DNA of 64,000 bases from an uncultured Eubacterium sp. (GTDB lineage: Bacteria; Bacillota; Clostridia; Lachnospirales; Lachnospiraceae), in NCBI GenBank assembly GCA_947178105.1, contig CAMWXD010000011.1:21169-85168 (forward strand). The letters are read 5' to 3'. The notes under the pieces were generated by a model. It worked only from the letters and a program-made list of their open reading frames with translations. It was not told where the DNA came from and made no database searches. Both the position numbers and the translations under genes were made by a program. Below, in pieces: positions 44,975 to 54,400 of this stretch (position 1 is the stretch's first letter; every line of letters begins with the position of its first letter).

Positions 44975-45604
44975 TTATTTCGTACCAAAAATCCGGTCTC
45001 CCGCATCTCCAAGCCCCGGACAGATATACGCATCCTCATTCAGGCACCGATCCAGGCAGCCGCAGTAAATCTGCACATCCGGATGCACGTTATGCAGCCG
45101 CTCCACGCCCTCCGGCGCCGCAATAATACATAAAAATTTAATATGTTTTCCGCCATGGGCTTTGATAAAATTGACTGCCGCCACCGCAGACCCGCCCGTC
45201 GCCAGCATCGGGTCAAGCGCGGCAATCGTGCGCTCCTCAATCGGGCTTGGCAGCTTGCAGTAATATTCCTCCGGCTCATGCGTCTCATGGTTGCGGCACA
45301 GCCCGATATGCCCTACCTTCGCACTCGGCACGAGCGTCAGGATCCCGTTTACCATGCCAAGCCCCGCACGCAGAATCGGGACAACCGCCAGCTTTTTCCC
45401 CGCAATCATCGGCGTCATGCACGTTTCCATCGGCGTTTCGATCTCCACCGGCTCCACCGGCAGATCCCGCAGCGCCTCATACCCCATCAAAACCGCAATC
45501 TCCTCCACCAGCTTGCGGAACTCATTCGTACCCGTCCTCTTGTCACGCAGCATAGAGATCTTGTGCTGGATCAGCGGATGCTCCATATAAAATACATTCT
45601 CCAT
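44975..45604 (-). CDS. upp: Uracil phosphoribosyltransferase
   Basis: A 209-residue salvage enzyme forming UMP from uracil and PRPP. Motifs are [15 protein letters not shown], the PRPP loop [14 protein letters not shown] (aspartate retained), and the C-terminal [13 protein letters not shown]. Full length. GAGAGGAGAAATACG precedes the ATG and a good promoter lies about 45 bases upstream. Followed by the MBL-fold gene. Confidence 0.98.
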   Translation of the reverse strand: MENVFYMEHPLIQHKISMLRDKRTGTNEFRKLVEEIAVLMGYEALRDLPVEPVEIETPMETCMTPMIAGKKLAVVPILRAGLGMVNGILTLVPSAKVGHIGLCRNHETHEPEEYYCKLPSPIEERTIAALDPMLATGGSAVAAVNFIKAHGGKHIKFLCIIAAPEGVERLHNVHPDVQIYCGCLDRCLNEDAYICPGLGDAGDRIFGTK

Positions 45605-45646
45605 CGTATTTCTCCTCTCAATATGGTAAAATTTCCTTTGTCCTCC

Positions 45647-45675
45647 ATCTTACCATGGTATTTTGAGCGAGTCAA
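45647..45675 (-). promoter_or_regulatory. upp promoter
   Basis: On the minus strand TTGACT (45670-45675), 17 bases, TAAGAT (45647-45652), about 43 bases upstream of the upp start codon. Confidence 0.7.
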
Positions 45676-45760
45676 ATGAAAGTCATCATAATTTATAGTG
45701 ACAAATTCCTCCTTCGTATGATTGACTTAACTTGTATTGACCTTGCCACACCTGAAAACA

Positions 45761-45814
45761 GGAACCATACGCAAGCACCCGCGCCGCTTTCACAGCCTGC
45801 TTGCATACAGTTCC
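45761..45814 (-). terminator. Probable terminator downstream of the superoxide dismutase gene
   Basis: GGAAC...GCAAGCA (45761-45777) pairs with TGCTTGC...GTTCC (45798-45814) with a few mismatches. On the minus strand it is followed by a short TGTTTTC. It lies just after the SOD stop codon. Confidence 0.6.
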
Positions 45815-45822
45815 TCAGACAT

Positions 45823-46497
45823 TTAATTTTGTTCTAAAAATTCGTTCGGGTGATCAAAACACCACTGCGCCCAGTCCCAGTTTACAACAAAAAACCAGTC
45901 TGTCAGATAATCTGCCCGCAAATTTTTATGTTTGAGGTAATAAGCATGTTCCCATACATCCACGCATACGATCGGAACGAGATTGTGGGCAATCGGCGTA
46001 TCCTGGTTTGCAGTCTGTATGATTTTGAGGTTTTTTTCTTCGTCCGCAGCAAGCCATGCATATCCAGAGCCAAATACCGCCATTGCCGCCTTATTCATTT
46101 CTTTTTGAAAACTGGAAAAGCTGCCGAATTTCCAATGGATGCTTTCAGCCAGCGTTCCCTGCGGCCGCTGCGCTGGCTGCGTGGACAGCCCGTTAAAATA
46201 AAACCAATGGTTGAATACGCCTCCGGCATTATTTTTTACATTTGTCCTCATAAAATCTGGAATGGCATCCAGATTGCATAAGATCTGCTTTAATACTTCA
46301 AAGCCGCAGGTAGGACGATCTGTATAGACCAGCGCCTGCAATGACGGGCACTCCTTAATCAGACGGTTTAATTGGTCGATGTATGCCTGCAAGTGCTTGG
46401 CATGGTGCAGGTACATCGTCTGAATGTCAATGTATGGCTCCATTGCCTGATAGGGATATGGCAAAGGCTCATTTACAAATTCGCAGTATTCCGGCAT
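45823..46497 (-). CDS. Iron/manganese superoxide dismutase
   Basis: A 224-residue enzyme that dismutates superoxide. Metal ligands are recognisable: the first His in MYLHHAKHLQAYID, the second in GGVFNHWFYF, and Asp/His in VDVWEHAYYLKHKNLRADY. I start at MPEYCEF with CAGGGGAACAT upstream; the track start adds 40 residues without a binding site. The metal (Fe or Mn) cannot be told from sequence with confidence. Oxygen defence in an anaerobe fits. Last gene of a run that reaches back to addB; a hairpin follows. Confidence 0.95.
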   Translation of the reverse strand: MPEYCEFVNEPLPYPYQAMEPYIDIQTMYLHHAKHLQAYIDQLNRLIKECPSLQALVYTDRPTCGFEVLKQILCNLDAIPDFMRTNVKNNAGGVFNHWFYFNGLSTQPAQRPQGTLAESIHWKFGSFSSFQKEMNKAAMAVFGSGYAWLAADEEKNLKIIQTANQDTPIAHNLVPIVCVDVWEHAYYLKHKNLRADYLTDWFFVVNWDWAQWCFDHPNEFLEQN

Positions 46498-46574
46498 ATG
46501 TTCCCCTGAATAAAAACGCTTTCCTTTATTATATGGCAAACGCTTGTCAGGTTCCCGTACGAAAGTGTGATTCA

Positions 46575-47573
46575 TTAAATTTTTTCTACTTTTGTAATCT
46601 TGCGTGACGCACTGCAATAATATCTGTAATTCCCAACGGTTACCCAGCGGCTGCTCACAATATACCCGTCAGAATCCGCATAGTACCGCTCGCCGTCAGA
46701 CATAAATACTTCATCTGCCATCAGCTCCCCAGAATCCTTTGCAAATACCTTTTTGCCTGGTTTTACCGTATAAAAGCCGTCCCGGATCAGCGCGCCGGAT
46801 TTTTTTGCATAATAAAGCCTGCCGTCTACAAAAAACCTCCGGTTTGCAGCGACAACGCCAAAAGGATCTGCATAGATTTTGCTGCCCCGTTCTGTCATAC
46901 AAAAACCATTTTTTGCGATTGCGCCGGACAATTTTGCATAATATAGATTTCCGCCGGCGCGAAACATCTTTCCGGTAATCAACACCCCGTCAGACCGTGC
47001 ATATACATGGCTCCCTTTTGCGGTCTTATAAAAGCCGTCTGCTGCAAGCGTATAATCCGATGTAATATAATACCTGTTTCCATTTTTGCTGATGGATCGA
47101 TCCCGTGCAAGCGTACCGTCCTTTGTCGCAAATACCATTTTGCCGTCTTTCATCGTGCAGATCTCATTGATCGCGATGGAACCGTCTTTTTTCGCATAGT
47201 ATTTGCCGCCGTTATAGTCAAACATCCGGCTGGCCGCCACCTGCCCCCGCTCATCTGCATAGCAAGGCTGCCCTCCAACGAGGACTACGATCATATCATA
47301 TACAAATTCCCCGTTGCTGTCCACGATCTGTAAAATGCCTTCCTCCCGCTCATATACCGAATATGTAACATCCAGATTCGATACCGGGCTGTCCGTCCCG
47401 CCAGGATACATTGCCTGCTCCCCGCCCGTATTGGAACGTGTTGCAGCAGCCGCAAGCTCCCTGCCGCTGTCTGCGGACAGCCACGCCTTCGCCAGTAGTA
47501 CAGCCAGGCATACCGCTGCTGACAGCAGACGAAGGAATGCTGCTGCACAGCGCTGCTTTTCCTCATCCATCAT
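46575..47573 (-). CDS. Secreted protein with ~20-residue cell-wall-binding-type repeats
   Basis: A 332-residue protein with an N-terminal membrane anchor or signal (LLSAAVCLAVLLAKAWL). From about residue 100 it consists of roughly ten repeats of about 20 residues of the form Gxxx(F/Y)xxxxGxxYYAxxxG, e.g. MFDYNGGKYYAKKDG and RFFVDGRLYYAKKSG, like glucan-binding or choline-binding modules. No catalytic domain is visible. It may attach to the cell wall or bind surface glycans. It begins 28 bases after the low-complexity protein gene. Confidence 0.85.
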   Translation of the reverse strand: MMDEEKQRCAAAFLRLLSAAVCLAVLLAKAWLSADSGRELAAAATRSNTGGEQAMYPGGTDSPVSNLDVTYSVYEREEGILQIVDSNGEFVYDMIVVLVGGQPCYADERGQVAASRMFDYNGGKYYAKKDGSIAINEICTMKDGKMVFATKDGTLARDRSISKNGNRYYITSDYTLAADGFYKTAKGSHVYARSDGVLITGKMFRAGGNLYYAKLSGAIAKNGFCMTERGSKIYADPFGVVAANRRFFVDGRLYYAKKSGALIRDGFYTVKPGKKVFAKDSGELMADEVFMSDGERYYADSDGYIVSSRWVTVGNYRYYCSASRKITKVEKI

Positions 47574-47601
47574 AAAAACTTTGCTCCTTCCACAAGAAAA
47601 T

Positions 47602-48450
47602 CTATAATTTCAGCACATTTTTATCCCCATACAGCACCCGGTGCTTTTCTGTCTCATCCATCTCGACAAATTTTCCACGGCGGTCATAGTATGTCAGCAA
47701 ATCCGAGTTATGTGCCAGGCGCTTTGTGCCGTTCTGCGTCAAAAACCGCTCCACCTGGCGCAGGTCGCCGGATTTTAACACCTGCTTTGCAAGCGCTTCT
47801 TTTTTCTTTGCTTCTTCTGCCGGATCCAACTTTGCCAATGACAAGCCTTCTTCAGACAAGCCAAGCGCGCTTAACTCCATGCTTTCTTCGAGCAATGCAG
47901 CGCCGCTTAACTCCTCGCTTTCTCCAAGCAATGCAGCGCTGCTTAACTCCTCGCTTTCTCCGGGCAATGCAGCATCGCTTAACTCCAACTCCTCGCTTTC
48001 CCCCGCCTGCATCTGCTCTGGCGCAGCGATTCCTTCACTGTCTGCCGCCTGTGCGTCGGACTGGGACGGATCCATTGCCGGCTGTTCTATGCCAGCCTGC
48101 CCTCCTTCAAGCGCCTCCTGCTCAGAACGGCCAGGCCCCCAAAAAGCTTTCAGCCACTGGATTACAGGAGTAAGCAGTTTGCGCAGCGCACCAGACAGGG
48201 AGGATTCTTTTTTCTGCCTGGATACAGATGCTGCCCGCTGCCTGCCTGCATGTTTCGACAGGTCCAGTACGACGCCGGGATCCTGTTTGCCATGCCCAAG
48301 CGCATCCTGTTTTTTTGCAGCGCCCGCGGCGCCTTTGCGTGCTTCCCCTCCTGCCCCAGGCGTATTTTCATAAGCCCTGACTGCCGGATTTTTTCTCTTT
48401 TTTCCGCCCGGAAACTCATAGTTTCCATTTCCGCTGATTTTATCAATCAT
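47602..48450 (-). CDS. Low-complexity Ala/Glu/Ser-rich protein with internal repeats
   Basis: A protein of about 282 residues without recognised domain. Basic N-terminal third (GGKKRKNPAVRAY), a proline/tryptophan-containing middle (VIQWLKAFWGPGRSEQ), then repeats of LGESEELSxAAL type, then a more ordered C terminus (KSGDLRQVERFLTQNGTKRLAHNSDLL) predicted helical. I start at MIDKISG; upstream GTG codons (to 48462) remain possible because the AAGGAACGG site suits them better. Function unknown; the C-terminal segment looks conserved enough to be a real domain. Confidence 0.6.
   Translation of the reverse strand: MIDKISGNGNYEFPGGKKRKNPAVRAYENTPGAGGEARKGAAGAAKKQDALGHGKQDPGVVLDLSKHAGRQRAASVSRQKKESSLSGALRKLLTPVIQWLKAFWGPGRSEQEALEGGQAGIEQPAMDPSQSDAQAADSEGIAAPEQMQAGESEELELSDAALPGESEELSSAALLGESEELSGAALLEESMELSALGLSEEGLSLAKLDPAEEAKKKEALAKQVLKSGDLRQVERFLTQNGTKRLAHNSDLLTYYDRRGKFVEMDETEKHRVLYGDKNVLKL
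47881..47994. repeat. 36-bp in-frame repeats in the low-complexity protein gene
   Basis: Two consecutive 36-base units starting GCTTTCTTCG and GCTTTCTCCA, then a third unit expanded to 42 bases, each containing AGCAATGCAGC or GGCAATGCAGC and GCTTAACTCC. They encode the ESEELSxAAL motif on the minus strand. Confidence 0.8.
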
Positions 48451-48529
48451 ACTCAACACCACCGTTCCTTGTACATCGTGAAAGAAAGCGACAGGATTTC
48501 CTTACCAAAGCCGTACAGGCAGTCGCAGC

Positions 48530-49309
48530 TTATCTGCGGGGCCGGGCACGCTTTATGCCGCGGATTTTCACTTTCCACTCGTTTGACACACGGTACGATT
48601 CACAAGTCTTTTGAATCGCTTTATTATGGGTAAAATCATCCATCTGATCCTGCTGCAAATACACATACGTCTCCTCTGGAAATTTCACAAAACACATCGA
48701 AACAAGCCATGCCTGCGCCATCCTTGCATAATATCCCTGATGACGTACCTGGCCGCAGACAGCAAAAATCCTCTGCAAATACACCTCATCCACAAAATGC
48801 CCAAGCATCGCCACAAATGCAAAGCGGATACCAAACTCCGTATCTGAGAACAGCCACTCTTGCAAATAGCCCCACCAGTATTCCGGCTGCTTTTTCATCC
48901 ACTGGTACGTCATGCAGCAGCTATCGCAGACACCCCAGTTATCAATCACCGGCACAAACGCATCCAGCCATCGCCGGTACTGCGCCGCTTCCATATCCGC
49001 ATATCCGATCACCAGGCCGTACAGCATCTTTTCCTCATAGGAGGCTCCCTGTATCGGTTCAGGCTGCCTGCTGTCCTCATTAGGCAGTACGTTTATATGA
49101 GACAGCTCTGTTTTCTGACATGCCGCCTGCATCTGCTCCAAAAATATCCCGGCATCGTTTTTTGCAATCCGTTTTGCGATTTCCCGAAGCTTTGGCAGGC
49201 GCACGCCCAAGATCCCTTCCACTCCCGGCAGCAGCTTTGCCTGAAATGCCTGGTAATCAGCCTGCGCTGCCTGCTCCAGCTCTTTCCTTACCTGCTGTCT
49301 TAGCGTCAT
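48530..49309 (-). CDS. AlkD-like DNA alkylation repair protein
   Basis: A 259-residue alpha-helical HEAT-like protein. Segments GILGVRLPKLREIAKRIAK, SYEEKMLYGLVIGYAD, DNWGVCDSCC, WLFSDTEFGIRFAFVAMLGHF and DDFTHNKAIQKTCESYR match the DNA alkylation repair (AlkD/AlkC-like) superfamily, including the conserved tryptophan/aspartate DNW motif. Likely removes or recognises alkylated purines. I start at MTLRQQ, whose ATG overlaps the foldase stop (ATGA) and has GGGGAG upstream. The C terminus is very basic (RGIKRARPRR). Confidence 0.9.
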   Translation of the reverse strand: MTLRQQVRKELEQAAQADYQAFQAKLLPGVEGILGVRLPKLREIAKRIAKNDAGIFLEQMQAACQKTELSHINVLPNEDSRQPEPIQGASYEEKMLYGLVIGYADMEAAQYRRWLDAFVPVIDNWGVCDSCCMTYQWMKKQPEYWWGYLQEWLFSDTEFGIRFAFVAMLGHFVDEVYLQRIFAVCGQVRHQGYYARMAQAWLVSMCFVKFPEETYVYLQQDQMDDFTHNKAIQKTCESYRVSNEWKVKIRGIKRARPRR

Positions 49310-50304
49310 GAAAACAACTCCCCGCAATATTCCTGATACACAGCGAAAAAGCTGTCTGTCAGCATTTCTTTGGAACGCCCGACATCCAGGCTTTGCCATG
49401 TATCCTGATAGATTTTTTTGGAAATCGTCCTGCTGTAAGCGTCATAAACATCCCCAAAAGCTGCTTTTTCCCTTTTCTGCACAATCTTTATTTTATTTGC
49501 ATCTGTTAATTCTTCATTAAATTTATTAACACAATAAATAAAATAATAGCCGTTGTCCGTCTTGATACTGCTTGTAGCTGACCCGTTGTCCAACGCGAAG
49601 GCTGCTTTTTCCACTTCCTGCGGCAGCTCGCCTCTGCCAAACTGGATCTTGACCTCTTCTGCTTCATTATAAGAGCTTGCAAGCGTGGAAAAATCACCGC
49701 CGCCCTTCAGTGCCTTTTTTACTTCCCGTGCCGTTTTGGCATCTGACACGACGATCTGCATCGCGTCCATAATCCGCGCTTCATCGTCGCTGACCTCACT
49801 ATTAATATCCACTGTCAATGATTTGTAAAGCTTTTGCGCCAAAGCATAATCTTCATATAATTTTTGGATATCTGTTTCATTTACTTCCAGATATGCCAGC
49901 TCTGTGTCATTTAAAGATTCATAATATGCCTTTGCCGCTTTTGCGACTTCGGCAACCTCCTCTTCCTCCAGCACGATATCACGGCTCTTTGCCAGGGAAT
50001 CCATGCTTAGAATCTTTGTCATCTGCGCGATTGTCAGGTTTTTAATATAATCCTTTAACAAATCCTCCTGGCTCTCCTGCTGCCACAAATCGACCCCGGC
50101 TACCGTTCCATAAAGATTCTGGTAATTCAGCAAATACACCTTTGCTTCTGCAAGCGAATAACTTTCTCCGTCTACCTTTAACACCTGCCTGGACATAATC
50201 TGGGGTACATGAAGCGAATCTCCTTTTCCGCATCCAGCCATACATGCCAAAAGCATTCCTGTGCACAAAACTGCAGCGATTCTTTTTTTTCCCTTTTTTT
50301 TCAT
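49306..50304 (-). CDS. Peptidyl-prolyl isomerase-type lipoprotein (PrsA/SurA-like foldase)
   Basis: A 332-residue lipoprotein with signal peptide and lipobox MAGC (Cys about 25). The N- and C-terminal helices form a chaperone module; the middle (about 180-260: MDAMQIVVSDAKTAREVKKAL, GGDFSTLASSYNEAE, FGRGELPQEVEKAAFALDNG) is a parvulin-type PPIase domain. Expected to assist folding of secreted proteins outside the membrane. Encoded right after an 87-residue protein (gap 3 bases) and coupled to the AlkD-like gene. GAGGTTTAGTGC precedes the ATG. Confidence 0.9.
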   Translation of the reverse strand: MKKKGKKRIAAVLCTGMLLACMAGCGKGDSLHVPQIMSRQVLKVDGESYSLAEAKVYLLNYQNLYGTVAGVDLWQQESQEDLLKDYIKNLTIAQMTKILSMDSLAKSRDIVLEEEEVAEVAKAAKAYYESLNDTELAYLEVNETDIQKLYEDYALAQKLYKSLTVDINSEVSDDEARIMDAMQIVVSDAKTAREVKKALKGGGDFSTLASSYNEAEEVKIQFGRGELPQEVEKAAFALDNGSATSSIKTDNGYYFIYCVNKFNEELTDANKIKIVQKREKAAFGDVYDAYSRTISKKIYQDTWQSLDVGRSKEMLTDSFFAVYQEYCGELFS

Positions 50305-50307
50305 GCA

Positions 50308-50571
50308 CTAAACCTCTACAACAAGATATCTTCCGTCTGGAAGTGAAAATACCTCGCTTGCCTCTTCAATTTCCTTAAGGCTCATATCCGCTACATCAGC
50401 GCCGCTTTCATCCAGATATTCCTTTACTTCCGCAAGGCTCCCACAGACAACTGCCAGGCAGTCTTCCAAAAACTCCTCTGCTTCCTCCTGTGTAGATGCC
50501 ACTTCTTCGCGGAATAACTGCGTCTGATGCTCCAAAAAATAATTGAGACATACTTCATCATACTGATTCAT
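50308..50571 (-). CDS. Conserved small acidic protein
   Basis: An 87-residue strongly acidic helical protein (EEVASTQEEAEEFLEDCLAV; KEYLDESGADVADMSLKEIEEA) without a recognised domain. AAGGAGTGGCGAAAG precedes the ATG. Encoded between maf and the foldase gene with short spacing, so it is probably co-transcribed. Function unknown. Confidence 0.75.
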   Translation of the reverse strand: MNQYDEVCLNYFLEHQTQLFREEVASTQEEAEEFLEDCLAVVCGSLAEVKEYLDESGADVADMSLKEIEEASEVFSLPDGRYLVVEV

Positions 50572-50624
50572 CTTTCGCCACTCCTTGCTTATAATCTAAA
50601 CACTTTCATCATAGTAGAAAACGG

Positions 50625-51323
50625 TCAAAAAGGCAATGCAATTTCATCAATTTTCTTGAAAACCTGATAAAGCTTTGCCACCGGAAGCCCGACGACGTTT
50701 TGGTAGTCTCCCTCGATCCCCTGCACAAACCGCCCGCCAGTCCCCTGGATCCCATAAGCGCCAGCCTTATCCATCGGCTCGCCGCTTTGCACATACGCCT
50801 CGATTTCCTGCGCAGACATCGGGTAAAAGCGGACGTTGGTACAATCCGCAAATTCGATGCACTGCCGTTTTCCATGCAGCACAAGAATAAGTGCAACACC
50901 AGTATAAACCTGATGCACATTTCCTGCAAGCATTTGAAGCATTTCTTTTGCGTGGGATGCATCCTCTGGCTTTCCTAAAATCTGCCCGCCAAATGCGACG
51001 ACTGTATCCGCCCCGATAATCAGCATATCCTGGCGCGCGCCTGCCGCCTGCCCGCAAAAATCCTGCTTTGTTTCCGCCGCCTTGTGCACCGCCAACTGCT
51101 GCTTCGTTTCCGCCGCCTTGTGCATCGCCAACTGCTGCTCAATTTCCGCCGCCTTCTGCATCGCCAACTGCTGCACGATTTTTTCCGGATCCTGTTCCGT
51201 ATAGGCCTCTCTTCCCTTTGCAGGGATAATTTCAAAATCAGCAATTAAATTTTTTAACAGCTCTTTCCTCCTCGGCGATCCAGACGCCAGAATCACTTTT
51301 ATCTCTTTTTGCCCTACTGCCAT
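50625..51323 (-). CDS. maf: Maf-family nucleotide pyrophosphatase with a repeat insertion
   Basis: A 232-residue Maf protein, a nucleoside triphosphate pyrophosphatase acting on non-canonical nucleotides such as dTTP/UTP analogues. Start MAVGQKE has AAAGGAGCGG upstream. Conserved SGSPRRKELL, IGADTVVAF, LGKPEDASHAKEML and the YGIQGTGGRFVQGIEGDYQNVVGLP motif are intact. Between the first conserved block and IGADTVV it carries three 12-residue repeats QQLAM(or V)xKAAExx, encoded by a 36-base minisatellite, making it about 35 residues longer than usual Maf. The insertion probably loops out from the catalytic fold. Confidence 0.94.
   Translation of the reverse strand: MAVGQKEIKVILASGSPRRKELLKNLIADFEIIPAKGREAYTEQDPEKIVQQLAMQKAAEIEQQLAMHKAAETKQQLAVHKAAETKQDFCGQAAGARQDMLIIGADTVVAFGGQILGKPEDASHAKEMLQMLAGNVHQVYTGVALILVLHGKRQCIEFADCTNVRFYPMSAQEIEAYVQSGEPMDKAGAYGIQGTGGRFVQGIEGDYQNVVGLPVAKLYQVFKKIDEIALPF
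51071..51178. repeat. Three in-frame 36-bp repeats inside maf
   Basis: Units at 51071-51106, 51107-51142 and 51143-51178, each beginning TTTCCGCCGCCTT and containing GCCAACTGCTGC; almost identical. They encode three copies of a 12-residue helical repeat. Confidence 0.92.
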
Positions 51324-51412
51324 AGCTGCCGCTCCTTTCCCTGTCTGCACGCCTGTCTGTACTTTCCACTTGCAAATGCGGCCTTTGCCCACATTCTGTA
51401 CCGGCTATTTTC

Positions 51413-54400
51413 CTATGCGGTCTCACATCCAAGCTCCACCGGCTTATGCAGAGAAAACGAATAAATTATTTTTTCTTTGACTTTTTTCCCCGTAGCCTTT
51501 TGCAGCGCTTCTCCATACAGATCCAACTGTGCTTGATAACGTTTCGTCAACTGTTCTTCTTTTGTAACCGCATCCGTCTTATAATCCAAAATGACCAGCT
51601 CGCCGCCTTCTACCCAATATACGTCCACGATCCCCTGGATCAGCACGAGCTCCCCGCTGCCTGCCTCATATACCTGCGATGCCGGGATCCCCATTACAAA
51701 CGGCTGCTCCTTATACAGCTCTCCGCGCTCCTGTGCCTGCGCCATGCGCGCGGCAAGCGGGCTGTCCAGAAAGCGGCCCAGCATCCTTGGATGCACCAGT
51801 TCTTTCATTTCTTCTGTAATCCGCCCTTCCGCCAGCATATGCTCCATCTGCATTCGGATATCTGCCGTCCGGTCGCCGCTGTTTGCACTCCGTACAAAAT
51901 CCACCTCTTCCATTACCTTATGCACAGCGCTCCCGCGCATCGCCCCGTAATTTTCCTGTTCTGCCTGTGTACGCAAAAATGCCGGAACGAGGCTTTCCCG
52001 CTCCTTCGCAAACCATTCCTCCTGTGCCGGCGTATCCTCCTCCAGCACCATCGCCTGGCGGCGCTTTAATTCTGTCACAGAGATTTTGGTCTTTAAATCC
52101 GTATCTGATGCATACGGATAGCTCCAGGACAGCTTTGCGTCCAGTTTTTCATACAGCGCTTTGTCAGCCGTTTGATACAGCTTTTTCACCTGCGCCTCAT
52201 CAAGCCGCAGGACGGCTGCTTCCACGGCTTCCTGCAACGCCAGGTCACCGGCGCGATACAGGCGGATGGCATACAAAAGGGTGTTTCCTGCCGCACACGG
52301 ATATACCCAGTCCAGATAAGACGCCGCATGGTATCTGGAAAAATAACGCATCGGGCTGCTGTCTGACACGCCTGGCTGCTGCGCTGCCTGGCTGCTGCCC
52401 GGATCTTCTTTTACAGCCCCTGTCATAATCAGCTTTTCCTTTGCCCTGGTGAGCGCTACATACAATACCCGCAGCTCTTCCCCCTGATTTTCAATCCCTA
52501 TTTCATTTTCCAATATTTTCTTGATAAATCCAGATTTACGGATTCTTTTTTCTGTATCGATATAATCCAGCCCAATGCCGTACTCTGGATGCAAGATCAT
52601 ACGGCTACGGATATCCTGTTTATTAAACTGCTTGCCCATGCCGCACACAAATACGACCGGAAACTCCAGCCCCTTGCTCTTATGAATGCTCATGATACGT
52701 ACAACATCTTCGTTTTCGCTTGTAATATCAGCTTCTCCAAAATCGATCTCGTATTTTTTTAATTTTTCAATGTACCTGACAAAATGAAACAGCCCCTTAT
52801 AGCTGGTCTTTTCATATGCGACTGCCTTTTCGAGCAGCATATCCAGATTGGCAAGCCGTTTGCTGCCTGCCGGCATAGCCTGGATATATGAGGCATACCC
52901 GGTTTCCTCCAACACAATGCGGATCAGCTTGTGGATCGGCGTAAAAGAGGTAAGCCTGCGCAGCCGCCGGTACAGTTCCAGAAAAGAAGCCGCTTTTTCC
53001 CGCAGGCTTCCATCCCCGTACTGTGCATACTCCTCCAGCGCCAGAAAATAAAAATGCTCTTTGCTCGCCGCCCGGATGCGCGCCAGCTCTTCCCCGCTCA
53101 TCCCTACAATCGGAGACGCAAGCACTGCGGCGGCAGGAATGTCCTGTAGCGGATTATCCAGGATAGACAGCATACTTAAAATCGTCTGGATCTCCACCGC
53201 GGCAAAATACCCGGACTGCGTCGAGGTATGCGCCGGAATCCCCGCTTCTGTCAGTACTTTCAAAAAAGTATCCGCCCATCCGGTAATGCTGCGCAGCAAA
53301 ATCACAATGTCCCGGTAACGCACCTTGCGCAGCGTGCCGCTGTCCCGGTCTGTGACAAGCTGGGCCTCCATCAGCTCACGGATGCGCGCTGCCGCCATCC
53401 GCGCTTCCATCTCCTGAGCGTTTTTGCATCCAGCCTCAGCAAGCTCCTCCTGGGAAGCCAGCGCCAATAAAAGCTCGCTCTGAAACATGCCGGCTTCTTT
53501 GCATTCTGGATACGCAGCGCCCGGATAAAGCGCCGCCTGTTGATCATATTCCACATTTCCCAAATCCCGATGCATAATTTTATAAAAAACCTGGTTGATG
53601 CTTTCTATAACTTGCGTACGGCTTCGGAAGTTTTTATGCAGGTCAATCTTCTGCCTGCTGCTTTCCTCACTTGTATAGGTATGGTACTTTTCCATAAACA
53701 GCTCCGGCCTCGCCAGGCGGAACCGGTAAATACTCTGCTTGACGTCCCCGACCATAAAGATATTGTACTCGCCCAGCCCTTCGCGCGAAACTGCTTTTAA
53801 AATCGTCTCCTGCACGTAGTTGCTGTCCTGGTACTCATCAATCATGATCTCCTCAAACATCTCGCGCAGCTCCCTTGCCGCCGCTGTCGGCTCCTTTGTC
53901 TTTTCATCGACCAGGATGTTCAGTGCAAAATGCTCAATATCCGAAAAATCAAGCAGCTTGCGTTCTTCCTTTTTTTCGGCATACGCCTTGGCAAACGACT
54001 GTGCCAGCGCCGCCAGCGCCTTCACATCGGGCAGGATTTTTTCGATATCCGACTGCATCTTTTGCAAATCCTGATAAAAATAAGAATCCTGCACCTTAAT
54101 AAGCGCATCCTTTACTGTATTGCGGATACTTTTCACCTGCTCCTGCTTTTCTTTGCTGCCTTCATATTTGCGGTTGACGCCCAGCTTTTGGAAGGAAAGC
54201 TGCAACAGGCATTTGCTGTATGCCTCATAGCTGCTGCAAGAGCACAATCCCTCCAGCCTGGCAAGGTCGTCCTCCACTGCCGCCAGATACATCTGCGGCC
54301 CGTCGTGCTCGCTGCACAGCCTGGCTGCGTATTCCATCTGCCGCTTCAAATCTGCCATCAGAAAGCCCAGATACCGCAATAATCCCTGCATCCATGCCTG

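Noticed and set aside
47726-48373. A 215-residue Ser/Ala-rich plus-strand ORF
   Set aside because: Arises from the opposite strand of the low-complexity repeat gene; no start signal.
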